The position numbers were made by a program, and so were the translations under genes. DNA of 61,031 nt, taken from the NCBI GenBank assembly GCA_944384925.1, contig CALWVF010000018.1:1-61031 (forward strand), read 5' to 3'. The first letter of the stretch is position 1. Each line of letters starts with the position of its first letter. A model generated the notes under the pieces. The model saw only the letters and a program-made list of their open reading frames with translations, made no database searches and was not told the DNA's origin. This document shows positions 47,370 through 54,771 of this stretch, in pieces. The stretch is from an uncultured Clostridia bacterium. GTDB taxonomy: Bacteria > Bacillota > Clostridia > Oscillospirales > Acutalibacteraceae.

Positions 47370-47945
47370 TTGTCGATAGATAAGCATAAAATAGAAGCTG
47401 CCATAAAAGATTTAATCATAGCAATAGGAGAAGATCCCGATCGAGAAGGCCTAATAGAAACACCCGCTCGAGTTGCAAATATGTATGAAGAACTATTTTC
47501 TGGCATGGAACGTAATCCAAAACAATACTTAAAAACATTCGATGAACCTAACAACGACAACGATATTGTTTTTGTAAAAGATATACCATTACATTCTATG
47601 TGTGAACATCATCTTCTTCCCTTTGTCGGTAAAGCACACGTTGCATATGTTCCCAAAAACAACAAAATAATAGGTTTATCAAAGCTTTCACGGATTGTAA
47701 ATTGCTTTGCAAAACGTTTGCAAGTTCAAGAACGATTAACATCTGAAATTGCCGATTTTATATCAGATAATCTAGAAACCTATGGCACCGCTGTTATCAT
47801 AGAGGCAGAACATCTTTGTATGACAATGCGTGGAGCCAAAGTTTATGGTTCAAAAACCCAAACATCAAAATTCACAGGTATTTTTAGAGCAGATGTTGAC
47901 AAACGTTTAGAAGTTATTTCTTTTCTTCTTAGCAAATCCTCTTAA
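47370..47945 (+). CDS. folE: GTP cyclohydrolase I
   Basis: 191 residues. Zinc and catalytic residues are in [19 protein letters not shown] and in the later Cys of [22 protein letters not shown]-type helix is [11 protein letters not shown]. It makes dihydroneopterin triphosphate from GTP. TTG start at 47370 has AAGGAGG at good distance and no nearby ATG. First gene of the folate operon folE-folP-folB-folK. Confidence 0.95.
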   Translation: MSIDKHKIEAAIKDLIIAIGEDPDREGLIETPARVANMYEELFSGMERNPKQYLKTFDEPNNDNDIVFVKDIPLHSMCEHHLLPFVGKAHVAYVPKNNKIIGLSKLSRIVNCFAKRLQVQERLTSEIADFISDNLETYGTAVIIEAEHLCMTMRGAKVYGSKTQTSKFTGIFRADVDKRLEVISFLLSKSS

Positions 47946-48025
47946 TTTTCTCATTTTCAGCCATTTATTTTTATTAATGAAAAATATTCTTTGCTTTTTT
48001 GAAATTGCTAGGAGGTAACAATCAT

Positions 48026-48826
48026 ATGGCTATATTTAAAACTAAAAACCATGAGTTTGAACTTGGAAAAAAAACGTATATTATGGGTATATTAAACGTA
48101 ACTCCAGATTCATTTTCAGACGGAGGTGATTATTTAAATATAGAATCTGCTATTCATAAAGCACTCGATATACAAAATTGCGGTGCTGATATCTTAGATA
48201 TTGGAGCACAATCTACTCGACCCGGATACTCCAGAATATCTCCTGATGAAGAACTCAAAAGAATTATTCCGATACTTAGTGCACTGCAAGGACAATTACA
48301 CATTCCTATTTCTATAGATACATTTTACCCTGAAGTAGCAATTGAATCTATAAAATATGATATCGATATTATCAACGACGTTTCAGGATTTCGCGATAAA
48401 CGCATGTATGAAATAATGCTTAAAAGTGATTGTGGTGCTATTATTATGCATAATATGCCAGGAACTAATGTTAAAGCATTTTTCGAAGAAAAATTATTAG
48501 AAGCTCAAAAACTAGGTATTAATGTAAACAGAATATGTTTTGATCCTGGCATAGGGTTTTCAAAAACTTATGAGGAAAATATCCACATTATAAAACACTT
48601 AAATCAATCTATTATTCCAGGGTGCGCTATGCTTATAGGAGCTTCGAGAAAAAGAGTAATTGGTCAATCTTGCGATAACCCTGCATTTAAAGAGCGAGCC
48701 GCAGGAACAATTGCAGCTCATACTATTGCTATTGCAGGCGGTGTTGATTTTATTAGAGTTCATGATATTAACGCATCTGTCCAAGCTGCTAAAGTTGCCG
48801 ATGCTATCCTTCGAAATACATATTAA
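48026..48826 (+). CDS. folP: Dihydropteroate synthase
   Basis: 266 residues from ATG 48026, which follows AGGAGGT. The TIM barrel shows ILNVTPDSFSDGG, GAQSTRPG, INDVSGFRD and GASRKRVIG, the pterin, pABA and diphosphate sites. It joins pABA to dihydropterin diphosphate and is the sulfonamide target. A later in-frame shadow in folB's frame is not used. Confidence 0.95.
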   Translation: MAIFKTKNHEFELGKKTYIMGILNVTPDSFSDGGDYLNIESAIHKALDIQNCGADILDIGAQSTRPGYSRISPDEELKRIIPILSALQGQLHIPISIDTFYPEVAIESIKYDIDIINDVSGFRDKRMYEIMLKSDCGAIIMHNMPGTNVKAFFEEKLLEAQKLGINVNRICFDPGIGFSKTYEENIHIIKHLNQSIIPGCAMLIGASRKRVIGQSCDNPAFKERAAGTIAAHTIAIAGGVDFIRVHDINASVQAAKVADAILRNTY

Positions 48827-48860
48827 TTATATTAAAACTTCATTGAGCGGAGACAATAAT

Positions 48861-49244
48861 ATGGATAAAATTATAATAAAAGGTTTAAAAATATTTGCAT
48901 ATCATGGTGTCAATCCAGAGGAAAAACAAAATGGTCAAACATTCGAAATCGATGCTATTCTTGAAACATCTTTGAGCAGTGCTGGCAATACAGATAATAT
49001 TAACGATACTATTAGTTACGCTAAAGTAGCAAAAACAATTAAATCTGTTGTTACAAGTAAATCTTATGATTTATTAGAAACTGTAGCAACAAAAATATCA
49101 AGGCAATTACTCTGTGATTTCCCAACAATAGATACTGTTTGTATAACTGTTAAAAAACCTGAAGCTCCCATAAATTTAACATTCGATTATATGGCTGTGG
49201 AAATTACGCGTACACGAAAAGAGATAGAATTAGATAATTTTTAG
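48861..49244 (+). CDS. folB: Dihydroneopterin aldolase
   Basis: 127 residues. IIIKGLKIFAYHGVNPEEKQNGQTFEID is the family N-terminus, and the catalytic Lys lies in VTVKKPEAPI-type segment ITVKKPEAPINLTFD. ATG 48861 is set by GAGCGGAG upstream; an open frame extends back into folP but would overlap it by 165 bases. Cleaves dihydroneopterin to 6-hydroxymethyl-dihydropterin. Confidence 0.93.
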   Translation: MDKIIIKGLKIFAYHGVNPEEKQNGQTFEIDAILETSLSSAGNTDNINDTISYAKVAKTIKSVVTSKSYDLLETVATKISRQLLCDFPTIDTVCITVKKPEAPINLTFDYMAVEITRTRKEIELDNF

Positions 49245-49308
49245 AAAGGAGTAAAATTATATATAAGCAATACTACATTTAGGGTTGCAATATATTAACT
49301 TTTAAATT

Positions 49309-49791
49309 ATGAAAGAAGCTGTTTTAGAATTTGGTAGCAATATTGGAAACAAAATAGAAAATATAAAAAAAGCAATTAATAGTATAAATGGTCTTCCAAA
49401 TACAAAGATAGAGAAAGTATCTAACTTTTATGAAACTGAACCCTTTGGTGTTCCCGATAAACAAGATAATTATATAAATTGTTGTGCACAAGTTTTCACA
49501 ACCTTGTCTCCTCTCGCCTTGCTTGGAGCTTGCTTAGGAATTGAGTCTGCTATGGGACGTATTCGGCTGTTTAAAAACCAGGCGCGGATTATAGATATAG
49601 ATTTACTTTTATATGAAAATTTTACTTCAAGTTCTAGTGAATTAACCATCCCTCATCCTCGAATATTAGAGAGAAGTTTTGTTATGATTCCTTTAAGCGA
49701 CATATATAAAAATAAAATTGCATTGAATTTAAATTTTAAGGATTCGCTATCAAAAGTCGGAACTCATGGTGTCAAGTTGATTAATTCATAA
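49309..49791 (+). CDS. folK: HPPK, 6-hydroxymethyl-dihydropterin pyrophosphokinase
   Basis: 160 residues. FGSNIGNKIENIKKA, FYETEPFGVPDKQDNYINCC, RIIDIDLLLYE and IPHPRILERSFVMIPL cover the pterin and ATP sites. No clear ribosome binding site lies just before ATG 49309, and an in-frame stop is at 49303, so no upstream start is possible. An AAAGGAG at 49247 is too far away. The gene ends 11 bp inside the convergent tspO. folC and pab genes are absent here. Confidence 0.92.
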   Translation: MKEAVLEFGSNIGNKIENIKKAINSINGLPNTKIEKVSNFYETEPFGVPDKQDNYINCCAQVFTTLSPLALLGACLGIESAMGRIRLFKNQARIIDIDLLLYENFTSSSSELTIPHPRILERSFVMIPLSDIYKNKIALNLNFKDSLSKVGTHGVKLINS

Positions 49792-50251
49792 TTGCAATAA
49801 ATAAATTTAAATATCCTGCAAATATAACCCATAACAGGTATGGAATAAGAAGAAGAAATGATATTTTGCTTACCTTCTTAAAAAAATACATATTCAATAA
49901 AATCAATAATATAAGTGTAATCAATATCATAAATGATAGCCAATATTCTTGTTCATTAAAAAATATTATCGACCATATAAAATTAATAATAAGCTGAACT
50001 GCATAAATCGCAAAAGCTACTAATTTATGATTTGATTGTGACTCCCAAACGAAATACGATGAAATACCCATTAAAGTAAATAATAGAATCCAAACAACCG
50101 GAAATACCCAACCAGGCGGCGATAGAGGTGGGGTATCAAGTTTTTCATATAAATCCATGGATTTCATTGTACATATTGCACTGCCCCCTGCTATTAATAC
50201 CAAAGGAATCAATATATTAATTAAAAGTTGTTTCCATTTAATTTTTTGCAT
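49781..50251 (-). CDS. tspO: TspO/MBR tryptophan-rich sensory protein
   Basis: 156 residues with five membrane helices. The signature run is DTPPLSPPGWVFPVVWILL, then MGISSYFVWES and IINFIWSIIFF. TspO binds porphyrins and other hydrophobic ligands in the membrane. ATG 50251 lies eight bases after GAGAGG. Its 3' end overlaps folK by 11 bp in a tail-to-tail arrangement. Confidence 0.93.
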   Translation of the reverse strand: MQKIKWKQLLINILIPLVLIAGGSAICTMKSMDLYEKLDTPPLSPPGWVFPVVWILLFTLMGISSYFVWESQSNHKLVAFAIYAVQLIINFIWSIIFFNEQEYWLSFMILITLILLILLNMYFFKKVSKISFLLLIPYLLWVIFAGYLNLFIAIMN

Positions 50252-50306
50252 CAGGATACCTCTCAAAGATGTTTTATTGCAAATAATTTTATTTTATTAT
50301 ATGTAT

Positions 50307-50333
50307 TCCAAGCCTATTTAACCAAGGCTTGGA
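50307..50333 (+). terminator. Hairpin upstream of tspO, possible folK read-through stop
   Basis: TCCAAGCCT and AGGCTTGGA pair perfectly (9 bp), followed by TATTTTA on the plus strand. Since no plus gene lies between folK and here, it could stop folate-operon transcripts that run antisense through tspO. Confidence 0.55.
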
Positions 50334-50355
50334 TATTTTACTAAAATAATAAACA

Positions 50356-50380
50356 AAATCACATCAAATAGATGTGATTT
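50356..50380 (-). terminator. Minus-strand hairpin with T-rich tail
   Basis: AAATCACATC-aaata-GATGTGATTT; on the minus strand it is followed by TGTTTATTATTTT. No minus gene is visible just upstream of it besides the sRNA candidate at 50682, which has its own terminator. The 50381-50680 stretch is AT-rich with nothing else recognisable. Confidence 0.5.
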
Positions 50381-50681
50381 ACTGTTCTGTATTAAATTTT
50401 AAAATCAATACAATAAAATTAAAGATACAACAATATTTCTAAATACAGACTTATTCAAATAATATCTTATACTTAACAATTTTTATAATCAAAAAAATAT
50501 ACTACTAATATTAGGCATGCATCTACAAATGTAATTTTTTATTTAAATAAATTTTTAGGGCTAAAAAATTTCATAATAAAACCAGTAACAATTATATACC
50601 GAAAAAATGTATGGAAATAATTTATATAAATAATTTTACAAATAAACATATTATAATTAAAAAGCATATAGAAACATATGC

Positions 50682-50757
50682 ACAAAAAGAAAAGGGCTAT
50701 AGGCTTATATACCTATAGCTATAATCGATCAGAAAATACTTGACTAGTACTCCTTCA
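50682..50757 (-). ncRNA. Orphan small RNA candidate
   Basis: On the minus strand TTGACA (50786-50791), 16 bp, TATAAT (50764-50769) form a near-consensus promoter. About 40 nt after the predicted start lies the stem GCTATAGG-tatataag-CCTATAGC (50696-50719), followed by CCTTTTCTTTTT, an intrinsic terminator. The RNA would be ~75 nt. It contains GAAGGAG near its 5' end but no start codon at a useful distance, so it is probably non-coding. No known family was recognised. Confidence 0.6.
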
Positions 50758-50912
50758 CATATAATTATACACTACATTAGGTGTTTGTCAAGCAATTTTG
50801 CAAAATTTCTTTATTAAAACACAAATTATACTCCTAGTAAAAAATACAAAATTCAAATTATTAACAACAATTTTTAAAATATAATACAAAATATCTATCA
50901 ACTAAATTCAGT

Positions 50913-50986
50913 TATAAGCATAGAATGAAATATAAGCACCGGTTTAAATAAATATAGCAAATAGTTTATTGTCGGGTATAAGCACC
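50913..50986 (+). promoter_or_regulatory. TATAAGCAcc direct repeats upstream of the Cys-rich pair
   Basis: TATAAGCA occurs at 50913, and TATAAGCACC at 50931 and 50977 (46 bp apart). A hairpin GCACCT/AGGTGC overlaps the last copy (50981-51002). They lie 40-115 bp before the gene at 51030 and may be regulator or alternative sigma factor sites; the downstream word CATAAATTA resembles a sporulation -10 but this is weak. Confidence 0.35.
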
Positions 50987-51029
50987 TGACTGAATAGGTG
51001 CATAAATTACACTTCTTGGAGGGAAACAT

Positions 51030-51548
51030 ATGGAAAATATCAATGTAACAAATGTTACATTACCTACAGCTAGAAGCACAGGTTATGAACATGCACAAAC
51101 TCACACATTTACTTCGGATATGAATGAAAATTTTTCTACATTATCTAGCAGTAGTGAGCCTAGTTGTGGGTGTCAAAATGAAATTATTGTAAATCCTTGC
51201 GATGAAATAGTTTGCCACAATCTTGGTGATTTTTACCCAGATTCTCAAGGAAGCATATTAGAATTGTCTTTGACATTAAAAAATGTATGTAGAGGAAAGA
51301 GAGTTGCTGTTGGTATACTTCTTTATGAAATCAATTGTAATGATGAAGAATATCCTCGAGGCTTCAAAACCTTGGAAGTTCCCGCCCAAGAACAATGTGC
51401 CAGAGACGATATAGAAGTCAAAAACATAAGATTTATACTTCCAAGCACACCATATTCTTCAGGAAATATGGAGCAAAGAAGATTTGTTGTTAAAGCAATA
51501 TCACATTATATTGATTTTAACACTGATAATCAATGCCAATGTATATAA
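51030..51548 (+). CDS. Cys-rich hypothetical protein
   Basis: 172 residues, no signal peptide or membrane helix. A Ser/Thr-rich start leads to paired cysteines (SCGCQ, NPCDEIVC) and a ~100-residue domain with LSLTLKNVCRGKRVAVGILL, EYPRGFKTL and VKNIRFILP, ending QCQCI. I recall this domain from many Clostridia surface or spore-associated hypothetical proteins but cannot name it. CTTGGAGGG precedes ATG. The membrane protein at 51587 follows after 38 bp. Confidence 0.7.
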   Translation: MENINVTNVTLPTARSTGYEHAQTHTFTSDMNENFSTLSSSSEPSCGCQNEIIVNPCDEIVCHNLGDFYPDSQGSILELSLTLKNVCRGKRVAVGILLYEINCNDEEYPRGFKTLEVPAQEQCARDDIEVKNIRFILPSTPYSSGNMEQRRFVVKAISHYIDFNTDNQCQCI

Positions 51549-51586
51549 AATTTTAGCTTTACAAGTCTATAAAGGAGGAACTATCT

Positions 51587-52018
51587 ATGTGTAAAAGCAG
51601 ATATTTTGACTGTTTTGCAATAGTTATTGCTGTTTTGCTTAGTATTGTCATCGGTGTATTAACATATGCTGGACTAATTCCTGGCTTAACTTCTGCTCCG
51701 ATTGTTGCACTTACAGTATCAAGCCTATCATTATTAATATTGACTCTAGGTTCCACAAGTTTACTAAGGCAAGACAAAAATATTGATAAATGTGTTTGTA
51801 GAAAAGGTGCTGGTTTGTTAATCTCTTCTATCTTCACTATAATTTTTTCCACCGCTGCTTTACTTGCTAATTTCGTAAACATTATTGCATCCGCTATTTT
51901 GATACTATTAATATTTATTTTCTTTATATATCAGTGGTTTGCATTGTTCTCATTCTTATACTGTATTATTACCGCTGGATGCCCCAAAAATAAATGCTGT
52001 TCATGTGATGATGATTAA
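51587..52018 (+). CDS. Cys-rich four-helix membrane protein
   Basis: 143 residues with four membrane helices and cysteines clustered in the loops and tail (KCVCRKGAG; GCPKNKCCSCDDD). AAAGGAGGAAC precedes ATG. It is in the same operon as the soluble Cys-rich protein at 51030; a shared surface or metal-related role is only an inference. Family not recognised. Confidence 0.7.
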   Translation: MCKSRYFDCFAIVIAVLLSIVIGVLTYAGLIPGLTSAPIVALTVSSLSLLILTLGSTSLLRQDKNIDKCVCRKGAGLLISSIFTIIFSTAALLANFVNIIASAILILLIFIFFIYQWFALFSFLYCIITAGCPKNKCCSCDDD

Positions 52019-52065
52019 TTGTTACTACAATGCTTAATCAACAAGCAAATGTAATATACTTTTAG

Positions 52066-52092
52066 TAGGAGGATGGATTTTTCATCCTCCTA
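52066..52092 (+). terminator. Terminator after the Cys-rich pair
   Basis: TAGGAGGATG and CATCCTCCTA, perfect 10 bp, loop of seven bases, then AAATATTTTATTTTA. The T tract is interrupted but the stem is strong. Confidence 0.7.
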
Positions 52093-52171
52093 AAATATTT
52101 TATTTTATATTGAATATAATTATTTTTTAGGCTATAATCTATTTATCATTGTTTTAAAGGAGAGTTTTTGC

Positions 52172-52675
52172 ATGAATTTTAAAAACTTATCTACAAAGGA
52201 ATTAACTGGAAATATATTCACAGAATTGCACAATGATTGGATGTTAATTTCATCTGGCGATGAGCAAAAATTGAATATGATGACTGCAAGTTGGGGAGGA
52301 TTTGGTGTATTATGGAATAAGCATGTGTCTTTTGCATTTGTTCGTCCTCAAAGATACACTCTGGAATTTTTAGAAGCACATGATTATTATAGTCTATCAT
52401 TTTTTGAGCCGGAATATCGGGAAGAGCTTTCATTGTGCGGCCGCAAATCTGGCAGAGATATAGATAAAATAGAAGCTACCGGATTCAATCCCATATTTTC
52501 ATCGAGTGCACCTTATTTTAAAGAAGCTAGTAAAGTTATGATATGCAAAAAAATATATACAGATTTTATTAAACCAGAAAACTTTATCGATAAAAAAATC
52601 ATTGATTTTTATCCAGAGCACGACTACCATAAAGTTTATATAGGAGAAATTGTCGAGGTACTTGTAAAAAGATGA
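52172..52675 (+). CDS. Flavin reductase-like FMN-binding protein
   Basis: 167 residues. The split-barrel FMN-binding fold is seen in NMMTASWGGFGVLWNKHVSFAFVRPQRYT and YYSLSFFEPEYREELSLCGRKSGRDIDK. AAAGGAG precedes ATG. It overlaps the SDR gene by 4 bp, so both are made together; the substrate is unknown. Also possible as a pyridoxamine-oxidase-like protein, but the RPxRYT run favours the flavin reductase group. Confidence 0.82.
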   Translation: MNFKNLSTKELTGNIFTELHNDWMLISSGDEQKLNMMTASWGGFGVLWNKHVSFAFVRPQRYTLEFLEAHDYYSLSFFEPEYREELSLCGRKSGRDIDKIEATGFNPIFSSSAPYFKEASKVMICKKIYTDFIKPENFIDKKIIDFYPEHDYHKVYIGEIVEVLVKR

Positions 52676-53406
52676 GCAAAACAGTCTTAATAACAGGATC
52701 CTCTCGAGGTATTGGTGCAGCCACAGCACGAGAATTCGCTAAAAATGGATATAATGTCATTATTAATTACCTAAACTCAGAAAATGCTGCGATATCTTTA
52801 TTAAAAGAATTGGAAAATTATAAAATCAAATGTATTGCTTTGAAAGCAGATGTGTCAAACGAAGAACAAGTACATTATATGATTGATTCAGCTAATAAAT
52901 ATTTTAACTCTATCGATATACTAGTTAATAACGCAGCAGTATCAGGGCAAAAACTTTTTACGGATATTTCTTTAGGTGAATGGAAAAAAATATTTGCTAT
53001 AAATGTTTATGGAACATTCAATTGTTGTAAAGCCATTTTGCCACAAATGATCCAGCGTCATGAAGGAAAAATTATCAATTTATCTTCTGTTTGGGGTATG
53101 ACAGGAGCATCTTGCGAAGTACATTATTCTGCCACAAAAGCTGCTATAATTGGTTTTACAAAAGCACTAGCCAAAGAAGTCGGGCCATCTAACATACAGG
53201 TAAATTGTGTTGCGCCGGGAGTCATCAATACCGATATGAATGCTAATTTATCTTGTAATGATTTAAATGCACTTAAAGAAGAAACCCCTCTTGGAACTAT
53301 AGGAGAGCCAATTGATGTAGCAAACACAATTTTATTCTTAGCAAGTAATAAATCAAATTTTATAACTGGTCAAGTAATCAGTCCAAACGGCGGCTTTGTC
53401 ATTTAG
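52672..53406 (+). CDS. Short-chain dehydrogenase/reductase, FabG-like
   Basis: 244 residues. NADP-binding TGSSRGIGAATA, the NNAA motif (LVNNAAVSG), catalytic Ser in INLSSVWG and YxxxK in HYSATKAA, then VAPGVINTDM. Sequence is close to 3-oxoacyl-ACP reductases, but the context (coupled to a flavin reductase, no other fatty-acid gene) leaves the substrate open. ATG overlaps the previous stop. Confidence 0.87.
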   Translation: MSKTVLITGSSRGIGAATAREFAKNGYNVIINYLNSENAAISLLKELENYKIKCIALKADVSNEEQVHYMIDSANKYFNSIDILVNNAAVSGQKLFTDISLGEWKKIFAINVYGTFNCCKAILPQMIQRHEGKIINLSSVWGMTGASCEVHYSATKAAIIGFTKALAKEVGPSNIQVNCVAPGVINTDMNANLSCNDLNALKEETPLGTIGEPIDVANTILFLASNKSNFITGQVISPNGGFVI

Positions 53407-53598
53407 TTTTTTATTGTAAATAAGCAATGAAAAATTAGCATTTAATCACATAAATTTATTATGTTAAAAAACATTTTATAATTCTAAAAAACATGTTAAA
53501 ATTGTAAAATTTTAGAGTATAATAGTTTTCTGTAACAAGAGGAAATGTCCGCACAATGGGCGGTTTGTCACTCCTTTTTGAGAGGGGTGATATTTTTT

Positions 53599-53676
53599 AT
53601 GACTTTAGATTTATTACTGATATATCTAATTTTAGTGGTAACTTATTTAACACTAAAAATTGACATAAAAAAATAA
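53599..53676 (+). CDS. Hydrophobic toxin-like peptide, unit 1
   Basis: 25 residues, starting MTLDLLLIYLILVV and ending LKIDIKK: one short membrane helix with a basic tail, as in type I toxins such as Fst, TisB or Ibs. AGAGGGGTGA lies eight bases before ATG and is sequestered in the hairpin at 53569-53589. Its promoter has TATAAT at 53518 but no good -35. Toxicity is inferred from form and layout only. Confidence 0.7.
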   Translation: MTLDLLLIYLILVVTYLTLKIDIKK

Positions 53677-53755
53677 CCGCCCTAAGTAGAAACAGCGGTT
53701 ATTAATCAATAATTTTGCTTAGGACAAACCGTCTTTTGAACGGTAACCTCTTGTT
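53667..53755 (-). ncRNA. Antisense RNA (antitoxin candidate), unit 1
   Basis: Minus promoter TTGATA (53785-53790), N17, TATAAT (53762-53767). The ~89-nt RNA begins near AACAAGAGG, folds ACCGT/ACGGT, and ends in the stem AATAACCGC/GCGGTTATT with seven U. Its 3' end overlaps the last codons of the peptide gene, so it is complementary to the 3' part of the peptide mRNA. Confidence 0.72.
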
Positions 53756-53943
53756 ACTTCTATTATATCACTAGGTTTTATAATTATCAATATTAATTTT
53801 AGAATAATAAATAATATTTTATAAATTAAAAAAATACATTGAATTCTGTATAACTTTCATGTATAATAATGCTCTGTAGCAAGAGGAAATGTCCGCGCAA
53901 TGGGCGGTTTGTCACTCCTTTTTGAGAGGGGTGATATTTTTTT

Positions 53944-54021
53944 ATGACTTTAGATTTATTACTGATATATCTAATTTTAGTGGTAACTTACTTAACACTA
54001 AAAATTGACATAAAAAAATAG
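53944..54021 (+). CDS. Hydrophobic toxin-like peptide, unit 2
   Basis: Same 25-residue product as unit 1, with synonymous changes and a TAG stop. Promoter TTGAAT (53839), N17, TATAAT (53862). Same sequestered Shine-Dalgarno. Confidence 0.72.
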   Translation: MTLDLLLIYLILVVTYLTLKIDIKK

Positions 54022-54097
54022 CTGCCCAGCCAAGATAGCAGCTATTAAATAAAAAGCTATAAAGGACAAACCGTCTTTTGAACGGTCACCTCTTGTT
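54012..54097 (-). ncRNA. Antisense RNA, unit 2
   Basis: TTGATA (54127-54132), N17, TATAAT (54104-54109). Terminator stem AATAGCTGC/GCAGCTATT with U-run; stem bases differ from unit 1 on both arms. Confidence 0.72.
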
Positions 54098-54281
54098 ACT
54101 CCTATTATATCACTAAGTTTTATGATTATCAATATTAATTTTAGAATAATAAACAATATTTTATAAATTTAAAAAATACGTTGAATTCTGTATAACTTTC
54201 ATGTATAATAATTCTCTGTAGCAAGAGGAAATGTCCGCACAATGGGCGGTTTGTCACTCCTTTTTGAGAGGGGTGATTTGC

Positions 54282-54356
54282 ATGGAATTATTATATTTTT
54301 TATTAATACTTATTGTATTTGATAAAATACTTAATGATACAAGCGCAAAAAAATAA
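54282..54356 (+). CDS. Hydrophobic toxin-like peptide, unit 3 (different sequence)
   Basis: 24 residues, starting MELLYFLLILIVFDK and ending DTSAKK. The hydrophobic-helix-plus-Lys form is kept but the sequence is unrelated to units 1, 2 and 4, although promoter, leader and antisense parts match closely. The gap from GAGGGGTGAT to ATG is a little shorter. Confidence 0.7.
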   Translation: MELLYFLLILIVFDKILNDTSAKK

Positions 54357-54432
54357 CCGTCCTCGCCAAAAGTAACGGTTATTAAGACTAAAACTTTAGG
54401 ACAAACCGTCTTTTGAACGGTCACCTCTTGTT
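54347..54432 (-). ncRNA. Antisense RNA, unit 3
   Basis: TTGATA (54462-54467), N17, TATAAT (54439-54444). Terminator stem AATAACCGT/ACGGTTATT then seven U. Confidence 0.72.
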
Positions 54433-54619
54433 ACTTCTATTATATCACTAGGTTTTATAATTATCAATATTAATTTTAGAATAATAAACAATATTTTATA
54501 AATTTAAAAAATACGTTGAATTCTGTATAACTTTCATGTATAATAATTCTCTGTAGCAAGAGGAAAGGTCCGCACAATGGGCGGTTTGTCACTCCTTTTC
54601 GAGAGGGGTGATATTTTTT

Positions 54620-54730
54620 ATGACTTTAGATTTATTATTGATATATCTAATTTTAGTGGTAACTTACTTAACACTAAAAATTGACATAAAAAAAATAGCT
54701 GCCCTGACCAAAGTTGCAGCTATACAATAA
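54620..54730 (+). CDS. Toxin-like peptide, unit 4, with frameshifted longer tail
   Basis: The first 25 residues match units 1 and 2. One extra A in the A-run (eight instead of seven) skips the stop, so the frame runs on for 11 residues (IAALTKVAAIQ) through the terminator stem and stops at 54728. Promoter TTGAAT (54516), N17, TATAAT (54539). Could be inactive, altered, or a sequencing/slippage artefact of the A-run. Confidence 0.65.
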   Translation: MTLDLLLIYLILVVTYLTLKIDIKKIAALTKVAAIQ

Positions 54731-54771
54731 ATGCAATGGACAAACCGTCTTTTGAACGGTTACCTCTTGTT
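54688..54771 (-). ncRNA. Antisense RNA, unit 4
   Basis: TTGATA (54801-54806), N17, TATAAT (54778-54783). Terminator stem ATAGCTGC/GCAGCTAT with eight U. Confidence 0.7.

Noticed and set aside
49247-49308. Upstream start or tiny ORF between folB and folK behind AAAGGAG at 49247
   Set aside because: No ATG/GTG/TTG at proper distance, and an in-frame stop at 49303 blocks extension of folK.
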